Of a DNA stretch of 64,000 nt, positions 9,143-18,126 are shown in pieces. Where the stretch lies: assembly GCA_903909505.1 (NCBI GenBank), contig CAIVVZ010000618.1, positions 1-64,000 on the forward strand. Direction: 5' to 3'. The position numbers and the translations under genes are program-made. The stretch comes from an uncultured Desulfobacteraceae bacterium (GTDB lineage: Bacteria > Desulfobacterota > Desulfobacteria > Desulfobacterales > Desulfatirhabdiaceae). Every line of letters begins with the position of its first letter. Position 1 is the stretch's first letter. Under the pieces are notes generated by a model. That model was not told the origin of the DNA. It saw nothing but the letters and a program-made list of their open reading frames with translations, and did not search any database.

Positions 9143-9223
9143 ACCGGCGTTCCGCCTGTTCAAGATCAAGGCGAGCGGCACCGGAGCTTTTGGCGACAAT
9201 CCTGAGGACCGGCGTTCCGCCTG
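9143..9223. repeat. intergenic pair of 16-bp direct repeats
   Basis: ACCGGCGTTCCGCCTG occurs at 9143-9158 and exactly again at 9208-9223, a 65-bp period, in the gap between the DUF2156-like gene and the convergent rhomboid gene. The gap (9096-9302) has no convincing gene. It resembles a dispersed non-coding repeat rather than an operator array. Confidence 0.55.
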
Positions 9224-9302
9224 CCGTATGTTTAGTACGCCGCAATGACGAAGGCTGAATCTCAACGCAGATAGGCTTTTTACACCAAAAGAGCTTCTGG
9301 CA

Positions 9303-10274
9303 TCAGGACTGGATGGTTACTTTCAGCATCAGGTCCCCTTTCAGTCCTTCCGGCATCTGACGTCCCATTCCCTTGAGTCGGATGATTGACCCCTGTTTCA
9401 AATTCGGGGGTACCAGTACGCGAATCGTCCGGTTGTAAAATCCCCAAGGAATGTTAACCATCTTGTTGACACCGGAAAAAGCTTCCCAGGGAGTGATCTG
9501 AATCACGCCATAGAGATTGGGATCGCTTCCAGCCCCTGAAGTGCGGATAACCTGAAACCTGGGGGTTTTTCTTTTTTCGGTTACTTTGCGCAGGTTTTGT
9601 GTGAAGCCGGAATCGGGAAGAATATGAAAGAGCTTTATTAAGATCATTCCGGAAATGAAGCCGCCGATGTGCGCCCACCAGGCGATGCCTCCCGCGCCGC
9701 CATAACTGCCCGCCGCGCTCAGGAACTGGAGAAGAAACCAAATTCCCAGAAAAAAATAAGCCGGAATTTCTATAAAAAAAGGGATAAAGAGGATGGGAAT
9801 CAGGGTCAGGATTCGGGATTTGGGGAAAAGCAGAAAATAGGCACCCATGACGCCGGCAATGGCGCCGCTGGCTCCTATGGTAGGGACATTGGAACTGGGG
9901 TTCAGCAGCAGATGGGACAGGCCGGATGTCAGTCCGCAGAGCAGATAAAACAGCAGGTAGCGCATGGATCCCAGGCGATCTTCGATATTGTCGCCAAAAA
10001 TATACAAAGACCACATGTTGCCCAGAAGATGCCAGAAACCGCCATGCAGAAACATAAATGAAAACAGGGAAAAAAGCTGCTGGCCCGCGCTAAAATATGA
10101 CGCAATATGAGGTACGAAATAGCGGGCTGGCACCAGGCCATAAATATAAATAAACTGCTCTGCCTGCCCTCCCTGAGCCATCTGGATCAAATAAACCAGG
10201 ATGTTCAGCCCGATAATGGCGGTATTGACCACCGGGTAATTTTTTGAAGAAAGGGTGTCGCGAATAGGAATCAT
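9303..10274 (-). CDS. rhomboid intramembrane serine protease fused to a DnaJ-C-like domain
   Basis: Residues 1-225 form a rhomboid: six or seven hydrophobic segments, an FLHGGFWHLLGNMWSL stretch, catalytic Ser136 in GASGAIAG and catalytic His202 in AHIGGF. Rhomboids cleave membrane proteins within the bilayer. After a basic linker, residues about 254-321 resemble the substrate-binding C-terminal domain of DnaJ: an ITPWEAFSG strand, an RVLVPPNLKQGSIIRLKGMG core, and the terminal GDLMLKVTI. There is no J domain and no zinc finger. The fusion suggests a cytoplasmic client-binding module attached to the protease (inference). Confidence 0.88.
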   Translation of the reverse strand: MIPIRDTLSSKNYPVVNTAIIGLNILVYLIQMAQGGQAEQFIYIYGLVPARYFVPHIASYFSAGQQLFSLFSFMFLHGGFWHLLGNMWSLYIFGDNIEDRLGSMRYLLFYLLCGLTSGLSHLLLNPSSNVPTIGASGAIAGVMGAYFLLFPKSRILTLIPILFIPFFIEIPAYFFLGIWFLLQFLSAAGSYGGAGGIAWWAHIGGFISGMILIKLFHILPDSGFTQNLRKVTEKRKTPRFQVIRTSGAGSDPNLYGVIQITPWEAFSGVNKMVNIPWGFYNRTIRVLVPPNLKQGSIIRLKGMGRQMPEGLKGDLMLKVTIQS

Positions 10275-10335
10275 TTATTAGGGGCAATGGGTGATGGGTC
10301 AGAGACTATGATGGATGCGGATAGCCTATTGCCTA

Positions 10336-11184
10336 TTACCCATTAATAACCCGTCCTTGTTGAATTCTCATACTGAGATCCACGGCTCTTGCCGAATGCG
10401 TCAGGGCGCCGACCGAAATCAAATCAACGCCGGTTTGCGCCAGATCGGTTAAATGCTTCAGGGTGATGCCGCCAGAGACTTCCACGATGGCTCGGTTCTG
10501 AATGACGGAAACAGCTTCCCGAATATGGGGAATGTCCATATTGTCGAGCATAATGACGTCCACCCCGGATTCAAGGGCCTCATGGATGCCGGCAAGGTCC
10601 GAGACCTCAACCTCAATCTTGATCAGATGCGAAATCTGTTTTCTGGCAGCAGCGACCGCCTGCTGAATCCCGCCGCAGGCGGCGATGTGATTGTCCTTGA
10701 TCAGAACGCCGTCAAAAAGTCCCATCCTGTGGTTATGGGCTCCGCCCATACGCACCGCATATTTTTCAAGAACCCGCCATCCCGGTGTTGTTTTTCGGGT
10801 ATCTACCAGCCGAACCCGGCTATGCTGAAGGGCTTTAACATAAGTGCGCACGTGGGTAGCAATGCCTGAAAGGCGCTGTAAAAAATTGAGTGCAGGCCGC
10901 TCTGCGGTCAGAAGCGCCCTAAGTCTGCCTTCCAAAAGCAAAACCGTTTCCCCGCAGACGATTTCTGCCCCGTCTTCATATGCGGATTGAAAGTGAACCT
11001 TCGGATCGAGCCGCTGGAAAACCGTTTTTGCGATATCCAGTCCGGCAAGAACGAGGTCTTCTTTGGCGACAATGATTCCTCGTCCCTGGCTGTCGCAAGA
11101 AACCAGATAATCGGTGGTGATGTCGCCGGTGCCGATATCTTCGGCAAGCGCCATGTCGATTAATCGGGTAAGAAGCGGTGTCAT
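10336..11184 (-). CDS. nadC: nicotinate-nucleotide diphosphorylase (quinolinate phosphoribosyltransferase)
   Basis: NadC converts quinolinate and PRPP into nicotinate mononucleotide in de novo NAD synthesis. The 282-residue protein has AEDIGTGDITTD near the N terminus, the catalytic core RPALNFLQRLSGIAT, the DTRKTTPGWR motif, KYAVRMGGAHNHRMGL and the C-terminal barrel segment DVIMLDNM and EVSGGI. The ATG overlaps the valS stop by four bases, so translation is probably coupled. nadK is encoded at 18127, but nadA and nadB are not in the window. Confidence 0.96.
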   Translation of the reverse strand: MTPLLTRLIDMALAEDIGTGDITTDYLVSCDSQGRGIIVAKEDLVLAGLDIAKTVFQRLDPKVHFQSAYEDGAEIVCGETVLLLEGRLRALLTAERPALNFLQRLSGIATHVRTYVKALQHSRVRLVDTRKTTPGWRVLEKYAVRMGGAHNHRMGLFDGVLIKDNHIAACGGIQQAVAAARKQISHLIKIEVEVSDLAGIHEALESGVDVIMLDNMDIPHIREAVSVIQNRAIVEVSGGITLKHLTDLAQTGVDLISVGALTHSARAVDLSMRIQQGRVING

Positions 11185-13841
11185 AGGAGTGCCTTGATTT
11201 TATCCAGATTGATTTGTAGGTGCTGTTGTTTGTCAGACAGGGCCGCGTGTTTGCCCTTGACCTTTTCAATGATATCCATGGGTGCTTTGCCCAGGAAATC
11301 CTCGTTATTCAATTTTTTGGAAACGCCCTTCAACTCATCGTTCAGCTTCTCGATTTCTTTTTCAAGACGCTGGATTTCTTTGGACAGATCCAGGATACCT
11401 TCCAGGGGGACATAAATGATCGCGCCCTCGACGATGGCGGTTGCCGCAGCCTTAGGTCTTTCTCCCGGCAGGTCAACGGCGAGTTTTTCCAGCCTGGCCA
11501 GATGGGTGACGATATCTCCATGCCGGTGAATCGTGTCCGTGATTTGAGAATGATCGGTTTGAATCAAGGCATTCAGTTTTAAGGATGGCGTCAGATTCAT
11601 CTCTCCCCGAATATTTCTGATGCCGGTAATGATGTCGATAATGATGGCCATTTGCTGTTCGGCTTCGGGATTTGCAAACCGGCCAAAGCCGGGGTCGCTG
11701 TCCTGAGGAAGCCTTGCATTCATAATGGAGCCCTGAGTTCCGGGCAGCATGTTCCAGATCTCTTCCGTAACAAAAGGGATAAACGGGTGAAGACAGATCA
11801 GGGTATTTTTAAGTACCTGCCACAGCACCGCCCGTGTCTGTTCCAGAATCGACGCTCCTTCTTTGCCATATAAGGCCGGCTTAACGGCTTCAAGATACCA
11901 GTCACAGAGTTCATGCCAGACAAACTGGTAGAGCAGGCTCGCAGCGTCATTGAAATGATAGGCTTCAAGGGACTCGGCAACAGATCGGGCCACGCTTTCG
12001 GATCGGGCCAAAATCCATTGATTGGGAAGAGATAATATTCCGGGCGTGAGGGTCGTTGAATCCGAGTTGACGTGCATCAAGGCAAAGCGGGACGCATTCC
12101 AGAGCTTGTTGATGAAGTGACGATAACCCTCAACCCGCTTTTCAGACATCTTGATGTCCCTGCCCTGGGCGGCGAAAGCCGCCAGAGTAAATCGAAAGGC
12201 GTCTGTGCCGTACTGGTCCATGACGATGAGCGGATCGATCACGTTGCCTTTGGACTTGCTCATTTTCTTGCCGTCTTCATCCCGAACCAGGGCGTGGACA
12301 TACACGTCTTTAAAGGGAACATCGCCCATAAAATGGATACCCATCATCATCATTCGGGCAACCCAGAAAAAAAGAATGTCAAAGCCGGTTACCAGAACCG
12401 AAGTGGGATAAAAAGTTTTCAACAACTGACTGTTTTCCGGCCAGCCCATCGTGGAAAACGGCCATAGCGCGGAACTGAACCAGGTATCCAGCACGTCGGT
12501 TTCTTGAATCAGCTCCGAATGACTGCAAAAAGAACAGATTTCTGGTGGATTCAGGGATACGGTCAACTTTCCGCAGGCCTCGCAGGTCCACGCTGGAATC
12601 TGATGTCCCCACCAGATCTGCCTGGAAATGCACCAATCCCGGATATTGTTCAGCCAATCGTAATAATTTGCTGCCCAGGCCTCGGGGATGATACGGGTTT
12701 GGCCATTTTGAACCGCGGCAATGGCTTTTTCAGCCAGCGGTTTTGCTTTAACAAACCACTGCCTGGATAAATTGGGTTCAACAACGGTTTTACACCGATA
12801 GCAGTGGCCGACATTGTGGGGATAGGGTTCAATTCCAGTCAGAAGGCCTTCCTCCTTAAGCTTCTGAACAACGGCTTCCCGGCATTTGAAACGATCCATT
12901 CCTTCGAACATGCCGGCGCCGTCCGTCATGAGGCCATGATCGTCAATGACTTTGAGCCGGGGAAGATTGTGGCGGTTTCCGATTTCAAAATCATTCGGAT
13001 CGTGAGCCGGTGTTACTTTTAATGCGCCGGTTCCAAAGGACATTCCCACATAGGCGTCCCGAATAATGGGGATACGGCGATCGGTGAGTGGCAGAAGAAC
13101 TGTTTCTGAAGGCAGATTCTGATATCTGTCATCTTCCGGGTGAATGGCAATAGCCGTATCTCCAAACAGGGTTTCCGGCCGGGTGGTGGCAATCACAATG
13201 CCGCCGGAGTGATTGGGGAAGGGATAGCGAATATGATAGAGATTTCCGGAAATCTCTTCATGTTCGACTTCAAGGTCAGACAACGCTGTGTGGCAGCGAT
13301 GGCACCAGTTGATGATGTAATCACCCTGATAAATCAGGCCCTGATGATAAAGCTCAACAAAAACCTTTCTGACAGCTATGGAAAGTCCTTCGTCCATCGT
13401 AAAACGTTCCCGCTTCCAGTCGCAGGATGCACCCAGGCGCTTGAGTTGATGGATGATGGCGTTTCCGGATTCTTTGCGCCATGCCCACACCGCATCAATA
13501 AAACTTTCTCGACCCAGTTGCTGCCGGCTTAAGCCTTCACTTGCGAGTTTTTTTTCCACAACATTTTGAGTGGCAATTCCGGCATGATCCGTGCCGGGCA
13601 TCCAGAGAACATTGTGGCCTTTCAATCGGTAATACCGGCATAGAATATCCTGAAGCGTCACATTCAGCGCATGTCCCATGTGAAGAACACCGGTGACATT
13701 GGGAGGGGGAATAACAATCGAATAGCCGGGACGGGAATCGCTTTCATTTGCTGCAAACAGTTGACGTTCTTCCCAGAAAGCATACCAGCGTTTTTCGACA
13801 TTCTGGGGTTCGTATCCTTTGTCAGGTTGATCCATAAGCAT
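11181..13841 (-). CDS. valS: valine--tRNA ligase
   Basis: A class Ia synthetase that charges tRNA-Val and edits misacylated threonine. The HIGH motif is in PPPNVTGVLHMGHALN, the KMSKS motif is in KKMSKSKGNVID, and the WCISRQIWWGHQIP signature is present. The CP1 editing region spans roughly residues 180-400. The C-terminal 65 residues form a lysine/glutamate-rich coiled coil, as in bacterial ValRS. ATG 13841 is preferred over GTG 13844 because AGGAG lies six bases upstream. It is followed by nadC. Confidence 0.97.
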   Translation of the reverse strand: MLMDQPDKGYEPQNVEKRWYAFWEERQLFAANESDSRPGYSIVIPPPNVTGVLHMGHALNVTLQDILCRYYRLKGHNVLWMPGTDHAGIATQNVVEKKLASEGLSRQQLGRESFIDAVWAWRKESGNAIIHQLKRLGASCDWKRERFTMDEGLSIAVRKVFVELYHQGLIYQGDYIINWCHRCHTALSDLEVEHEEISGNLYHIRYPFPNHSGGIVIATTRPETLFGDTAIAIHPEDDRYQNLPSETVLLPLTDRRIPIIRDAYVGMSFGTGALKVTPAHDPNDFEIGNRHNLPRLKVIDDHGLMTDGAGMFEGMDRFKCREAVVQKLKEEGLLTGIEPYPHNVGHCYRCKTVVEPNLSRQWFVKAKPLAEKAIAAVQNGQTRIIPEAWAANYYDWLNNIRDWCISRQIWWGHQIPAWTCEACGKLTVSLNPPEICSFCSHSELIQETDVLDTWFSSALWPFSTMGWPENSQLLKTFYPTSVLVTGFDILFFWVARMMMMGIHFMGDVPFKDVYVHALVRDEDGKKMSKSKGNVIDPLIVMDQYGTDAFRFTLAAFAAQGRDIKMSEKRVEGYRHFINKLWNASRFALMHVNSDSTTLTPGILSLPNQWILARSESVARSVAESLEAYHFNDAASLLYQFVWHELCDWYLEAVKPALYGKEGASILEQTRAVLWQVLKNTLICLHPFIPFVTEEIWNMLPGTQGSIMNARLPQDSDPGFGRFANPEAEQQMAIIIDIITGIRNIRGEMNLTPSLKLNALIQTDHSQITDTIHRHGDIVTHLARLEKLAVDLPGERPKAAATAIVEGAIIYVPLEGILDLSKEIQRLEKEIEKLNDELKGVSKKLNNEDFLGKAPMDIIEKVKGKHAALSDKQQHLQINLDKIKALL

Positions 13842-13924
13842 CACTTACTCCTAAGGAACAATAGGTATTGCGGGGTTTTCATAAACAGCCACGAGGCAGT
13901 GTTTTCAACACTTCGCCTTTCTTT

Positions 13925-13956
13925 AAAAAGGAAAAGGGGATTCATATCTGATCCCC
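13925..13956 (-). terminator. rho-independent-like terminator after the acidic hypothetical gene
   Basis: On the minus strand a GGGGAT/ATCCCC stem (13951-13956 with 13936-13941) with a nine-base loop is followed by TTTTCCTTTTT. It lies between the stop of the gene at 13992 and valS, so valS likely has its own promoter. Confidence 0.6.
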
Positions 13957-13991
13957 AATTCCATAACCATAACAGTAAAAAAACACCAAGT

Positions 13992-14879
13992 TCAAGACTT
14001 GATTCTATCAGCAGACTTCCCAGAGATCAGATAATTCAAGAGGATTGTTTTCAGATTTTCAATTTCCCTTGTAACCGTTGTCGTGACAACTTCATCTATA
14101 ATATGTCCAATCCTTTCTGAAAAAAGATTTCGAATTACCCTTTCCATGGCGGCATCTATCTGATCCTTGGGCTGAGAAGCAATCATATCTTTATATATGG
14201 CGTCATCCTTTTCAGTTGGTTTGTTGAACTCTGAATGAATTCCAGGCAAATCCTGATGCGGTACCTGGGAATCGTGAATGACTTCATCAATCAATTGCTG
14301 AAGGTCATCCAACTGGTATTCAGTATCGGGGGCGTTAGATCCACCGGATGTGGATAACGCGCTTGCCCGTGCAGGTTCAACATTTAAGCTCAGCGATTCG
14401 ACAAATTCTTTTTCAAGAGTTATTGGAGCAACATCCTGTAATAAAATTAGACCATTGTCCGTATCGGAATCCTTGTATGATGCAAGCTCTTTAATCTCCT
14501 TTGACTCATTCCCGTGAAGAACGTCAAGAGAAATGGTATCTTCAACTGGCATTTTCGGTTCAAGCTGAAAAGGAACTGAAATCCGATCAAAATCCAGATT
14601 GAGCGTTTCTGCTTCCGTTTCGGAGAAATCCGGCAGTCGTTCTGTCTTGAGATCTGTCTCTTCGAGAACATCTGAAAGATCAAAAAAACCAGTTTTATCC
14701 TTTGCCAGGTCAGAAAATTTTATGACTTCCTGGGTATCAGAAAGATCTGCAATTTCAGATAGCTCAATAATATCATCGTCTTCTTCTGAGAGTATTTCAT
14801 CTGTGAGAAGGATGGCATCATCGTTATCCAAAAGAAGATTTTCACCGGATAAAGGTGATGTGGGTTCCAGGTGTGTCAT
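13992..14879 (-). CDS. acidic protein of unknown function with a PopZ-like C-terminal helix
   Basis: About 295 residues. ATG 14879 is chosen because AAAGGAG precedes it by seven bases; the frame also extends upstream to 14918. The first two thirds are low-complexity and strongly acidic (SEEDDDIIELSEIADLSD and similar), with no membrane segment or signal peptide, and are probably disordered. The last 55 residues are predicted helical, with a hydrophobic repeat (ERIGHIIDEVVTTTVTREI). This recalls C-terminal oligomerisation helices of PopZ/DUF2497 and of some deltaproteobacterial regulators. That similarity is weak and by eye only. Function unknown. Confidence 0.7.
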   Translation of the reverse strand: MTHLEPTSPLSGENLLLDNDDAILLTDEILSEEDDDIIELSEIADLSDTQEVIKFSDLAKDKTGFFDLSDVLEETDLKTERLPDFSETEAETLNLDFDRISVPFQLEPKMPVEDTISLDVLHGNESKEIKELASYKDSDTDNGLILLQDVAPITLEKEFVESLSLNVEPARASALSTSGGSNAPDTEYQLDDLQQLIDEVIHDSQVPHQDLPGIHSEFNKPTEKDDAIYKDMIASQPKDQIDAAMERVIRNLFSERIGHIIDEVVTTTVTREIENLKTILLNYLISGKSADRIKS

Positions 14880-15182
14880 GGTAGCTCCTTTGTTTGAATC
14901 AGAAAAAATCCAAAACAATCCTAATGGACAACAGTTTCACGAGAACATCATTGCGGATGATCTAACAGGAGGAATCGCTATCATAAGGACTGGCAGGTGT
15001 CAATATATTTACCTTGAATTACAAGGGTAAATCAGTCCCCGATGTCCTGTGAATAATTCCTGTATATTTAAATTCCTGGTCTGTCATTTCATGGAATAAT
15101 TCGCTTTCAGATAAAAGGGTTGAAATTTTGTTGAAGTTGTGAGAAATAAGGCTATTGAAGATTAATGAAGGGAGGTGATCGG
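14880..15182. other. divergent intergenic region, no gene seen
   Basis: About 300 AT-rich bases separate the acidic protein gene (minus) from the COX24-like mini-gene (plus). It should carry divergent promoters, but no clear -35/-10 pair could be fixed. A strong GGGAGGTGATC ribosome site ends the region. Confidence 0.5.
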
Positions 15183-15281
15183 TTGGGAAGTGTCATTAAA
15201 AAAAGAAGAAAAAAAATGAGAAAGCATAAACATAAAAAGCTTTTGGCCCGTACACGCCACCAGAGAAGGAAAGGTAAATAA
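15183..15281 (+). CDS. 32-residue COX24/AURKAIP1-domain mini-protein
   Basis: A very short, extremely basic gene. Its translation begins MGSVIKKRRKKMRKHKHKK and ends RTRHQRRKGK. This matches the pattern of the bacterial COX24_C/AURKAIP1 family, 30-33-residue ribosome-associated-type peptides with a conserved GSVIKKRRKRM start and RTRxQRR tail. The start codon is TTG 15183, preceded six bases upstream by the excellent Shine-Dalgarno GGGAGGTGA. A hairpin terminator follows 23 bases after the stop, so the gene is a complete single-gene unit. Family function is poorly known; a ribosomal role is inferred from mitochondrial homologues. Confidence 0.85.
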   Translation: MGSVIKKRRKKMRKHKHKKLLARTRHQRRKGK

Positions 15282-15304
15282 GATGCCTGGAATCTTTTCT
15301 GTAC

Positions 15305-15363
15305 AAAGAAAAAGCACTTTCGCTTAACGGCTTTTCCGTTGTTGCGTCAGTGCTTTTCTTTTT
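15305..15363 (+). terminator. terminator of the COX24-like gene
   Basis: AAAAGCACT (15310-15318) pairs with AGTGCTTTT (15349-15357), and an inner hairpin AACGG-CTTTT-CCGTT lies between. The right arm runs into CTTTTT. The symmetric A- and T-rich flanks could also serve the convergent hflC transcript. Confidence 0.75.
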
Positions 15364-15418
15364 CCAGCTTGACTGTGCTGGTAATCCGTTAACTTGGGCA
15401 TTCAGGTACTGCTCGTCT

Positions 15419-16351
15419 TTATTTGTATCCTTTAAGATATTTCAGGAATTCAGCACTGGTTGAAAGCACAACCGAACTATTTTCGCCCAGCGTTTCATTG
15501 TAAACCTCAAGGGATTTGGTAAACGAATAGAATTCCGGGTCAACGCCGTATGCCTGGGCATAGAGTCTCGTCGCTTCGGCATCGGCCTTGCCTTTAATTT
15601 CCTGAGCGGTGCGGTAGGCTTCGGAAGTAATGCGCTTTAAATCCCTTTCTTTTTCGCCCATGATTCTGGCGGCCTCTCCCTTTCCTTCCGACCGAAACTT
15701 CTCCGCTATCTGTTTTCGTTCCGCAATCATTCGGCCATAAACGGATTCCCGGACCTGTTCCACGTAATTGATGCGTTTGATTTTGACATCCACCAGCTCG
15801 ATGCCAAAAGGAGATAGTTTGGGCTGGGCCTGTTCCAGAATTCCCTGGGTAATTTTGTCCCTGCCTGCAGTAATCTGCTCCACCGGTTCCTTTTGAATAT
15901 CTTCCAGGCCGATTTCAAAGGTATCCAGTTCCCGGTTGCTCCGCCTGACCGCTTCAATAAGCCGGAAGGATGTAATGAAGTTGCGGGTAGCCGGATCAAT
16001 GATGTCGTCCAGCCGTCCCTGGGCGCTGACCGTATTGTTGACGGTCTGGAAGAATTTGATCGGGTCTACGATTTTCCAGCGGGCAAAAACATCCACCCAG
16101 ATATAGGTTTTATCCAATGTGGGAATCTGACCGGGATCGCCGTCCCACATGAGAAGATTTTTGGGGAAATACGTTGCTTCCTGGATAAAAGGCACCTTGA
16201 AATATAGCCCGGGAGCCTGCTTGGGGGTACCTACCACGCGGCCAAACTGGGTAACCACAACCTGCTCGGTTTCATTCACGATGTAGGCCGATGTATAAGC
16301 CATCAAAATGGCGACGCTGGCAGCAATGATCAAAAAAACTTTGGAATTCAT
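15419..16351 (-). CDS. hflC: HflC, SPFH/prohibitin-family protease modulator
   Basis: HflC forms a large periplasmic cage complex with HflK around the FtsH protease and modulates its access to membrane substrates. The 310-residue protein has one N-terminal membrane anchor (residues about 5-25), an SPFH domain beginning NETEQVVVTQFGRVVG, and a long Ala/Glu/Arg-rich coiled coil from about residue 200 (ERKQIAEKFRSEGKGEAARI). The ATG overlaps the hflK stop as ATGA. Functional dependence on FtsH is family knowledge; ftsH is not in the window. Confidence 0.95.
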   Translation of the reverse strand: MNSKVFLIIAASVAILMAYTSAYIVNETEQVVVTQFGRVVGTPKQAPGLYFKVPFIQEATYFPKNLLMWDGDPGQIPTLDKTYIWVDVFARWKIVDPIKFFQTVNNTVSAQGRLDDIIDPATRNFITSFRLIEAVRRSNRELDTFEIGLEDIQKEPVEQITAGRDKITQGILEQAQPKLSPFGIELVDVKIKRINYVEQVRESVYGRMIAERKQIAEKFRSEGKGEAARIMGEKERDLKRITSEAYRTAQEIKGKADAEATRLYAQAYGVDPEFYSFTKSLEVYNETLGENSSVVLSTSAEFLKYLKGYK

Positions 16352-17382
16352 TTTGAGGCCCCTCTGTTTTTACCGAGGTTAAGAAAAGGAAGAAGATTAC
16401 TTTGATCCGAGTCCACGATATATTTTTCACCGATTTTCGGGAAAATACTGCTCATCATTTCTAAGTAAAGCCGTCGTTTGGTGATATCCTTGGCCTTATC
16501 GTATTCAGCATAAAGGGCGCTAAATCTCGAGGCATCCCCTTTTGCGCGGTTGATGCGATCCAGGGCAAATCCTTCGGCGGCCTTGATGGTCCGGTCTGCC
16601 TCCCCGCGCGCATTAGGTATGGCCTTGTTGTAGTCTTCCTTGGCCTGATAAATCATTTTTTCTTTTTCCTGAACCGCCTGGTTGACTTCGTTAAACGAAG
16701 GCTGAACCGGATCCGGAACATTGGTTTTTTTCATTTCGATGGTGACAACGTTTATGCCGGCTTCGGCGTTATCCAGTTCATTTTGGAGGATGCTCCTGGC
16801 TTCAACCGCAATTTCTTCCCGCTTGCTGATTACCTCGTTAACACTGCGATCTCCGACAACAAGGCGCATGGCAGCTTCCGACATATCCATCAGCAGGCGG
16901 CGGATATCCTTGACCTTGAATAAAAAATTATAAGGATCTTTGATTCGGTATTGCACAATCCAGGGAACCAGCGCTACGTTCAAGTCACCGGTCAGCATCA
17001 ACGTAACGCCGGCATCCTCGGTGTTTGCAGAAAACTTTCGCTGGTCTCCTTCACGATTGGTGCTGAAACCGAATTCCTCTTTATAAATGCGGCGGACTTT
17101 AACCTTGGTTACTTTTTCAATTCCGGTAGGCAGTTTAAAGTTCAGGCCGGGCTGGGTCGTCCGCACATATTTGCCAAAGCGCTGCACCACGCCCACCTCA
17201 TCCACATCCACGGTGTAAAACATGGATACTCCTAAAAACAGAATTACGGCCAGAACAATCACAATCGGACCGCCAGGAAGTTTGATATTTTTCAATTTGT
17301 TGGCAAGTTCATCCAATTGCGGCATATTGGGGCCGATTTTGCTTTGCTGCTGTTCTTTTAATTTTTCCCAGTCCCAGCTCAT
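16348..17382 (-). CDS. hflK: HflK, SPFH/prohibitin-family protease modulator
   Basis: Partner of HflC. A cytoplasmic N-terminal tail (MSWDWEKLKEQQQSK) precedes a transmembrane segment at about residues 40-60 (PIVIVLAVILFLGVSMFYTV). An SPFH domain (VDVDEVGVVQRFGKYV) and a coiled coil (NEVNQAVQEKEKMIYQAKED) follow. ATG 17382 is chosen because GGTGGA lies upstream; an ATG at 17397 has no ribosome site. The N-terminal tail is shorter and less glycine-rich than in enterobacteria. The 236-base gap upstream (17398-17633) holds no gene; a GCATAT-GTG-ATATGC palindrome at 17583-17597 is the only notable pattern. Confidence 0.95.
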   Translation of the reverse strand: MSWDWEKLKEQQQSKIGPNMPQLDELANKLKNIKLPGGPIVIVLAVILFLGVSMFYTVDVDEVGVVQRFGKYVRTTQPGLNFKLPTGIEKVTKVKVRRIYKEEFGFSTNREGDQRKFSANTEDAGVTLMLTGDLNVALVPWIVQYRIKDPYNFLFKVKDIRRLLMDMSEAAMRLVVGDRSVNEVISKREEIAVEARSILQNELDNAEAGINVVTIEMKKTNVPDPVQPSFNEVNQAVQEKEKMIYQAKEDYNKAIPNARGEADRTIKAAEGFALDRINRAKGDASRFSALYAEYDKAKDITKRRLYLEMMSSIFPKIGEKYIVDSDQSNLLPFLNLGKNRGASK

Positions 17383-17633
17383 AGATATTTCCACCATAAA
17401 GTTAATAACAGGGGGTTATTGATTAGTATCATTTAAGTTACACGGCGTTTCAAGTCAAGGAAAAATGGGAACATCGCTTAGAACGATAAATGAAGGGCAA
17501 ATTCCTGCATAGGCAGTCCGGGTCCAGTCTTTTCGCGGTGAGCGATTTGCATAAAATTCGCTCTCTCGGAGCGGGATGCAGGGCATATGTGATATGCGCT
17601 CCTCTCTTAACACTTGCCCGTGTGAAAACTCTG

Positions 17634-18044
17634 TCAGAGGTTTTTTTTCAGGGTGTCCAGTTGCATTCGTGCGTCCTTTACAGCGGATTCCTGTTCATAT
17701 CCCCGAGCTTTTTTAGTGGCCATTTCCATGAATTCATAGCCTTTTACAAAATCTCCCATTCTGCCATAAGCCAGTCCCAGTCCCGTGTAAGCCGGAGCAT
17801 ATTCCGGATCCAGTTCAGTCGCTCGAGAAAATTCCAAAATAGCCGCATCAATTTTATTGATTTGTAAAAACTTCTGCCCGTTGTCCACATGCCGGGAAGG
17901 GGTATCGAGCGCTGTATGGCGATACGAACTGATAGGTCCGCAGGCAGAAAAGATAAAAATACAGATCATCGAACAAATCAGGTTCTTCAAGTCTGTATGA
18001 TGATTTTTCTTTATTGAAACAGAAGGTTTTGAATGAGTGAACAT
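17634..18044 (-). CDS. TPR-containing lipoprotein
   Basis: About 136 residues from ATG 18044. A hydrophobic stretch ends in the lipobox IFSAC, predicting lipidation near residue 33. Two TPR-like helical pairs follow (NKIDAAILEFSRATELDPEY, APAYTGLGLAYGRMGDFVKG). A longer frame from GTG 18134 would overlap nadK and place the signal peptide internally, so it is rejected. Likely a small periplasmic or outer-membrane scaffold protein. No partner is evident apart from nadK upstream. Confidence 0.78.
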   Translation of the reverse strand: MFTHSKPSVSIKKNHHTDLKNLICSMICIFIFSACGPISSYRHTALDTPSRHVDNGQKFLQINKIDAAILEFSRATELDPEYAPAYTGLGLAYGRMGDFVKGYEFMEMATKKARGYEQESAVKDARMQLDTLKKNL

Positions 18045-18126
18045 ATCATTTGCTGTTTTTATCAGGTTTCGATTTAACCAAGGGGACGATGTCAATATAA
18101 TCAAAGGATGGCGGGAAGTCAATATC

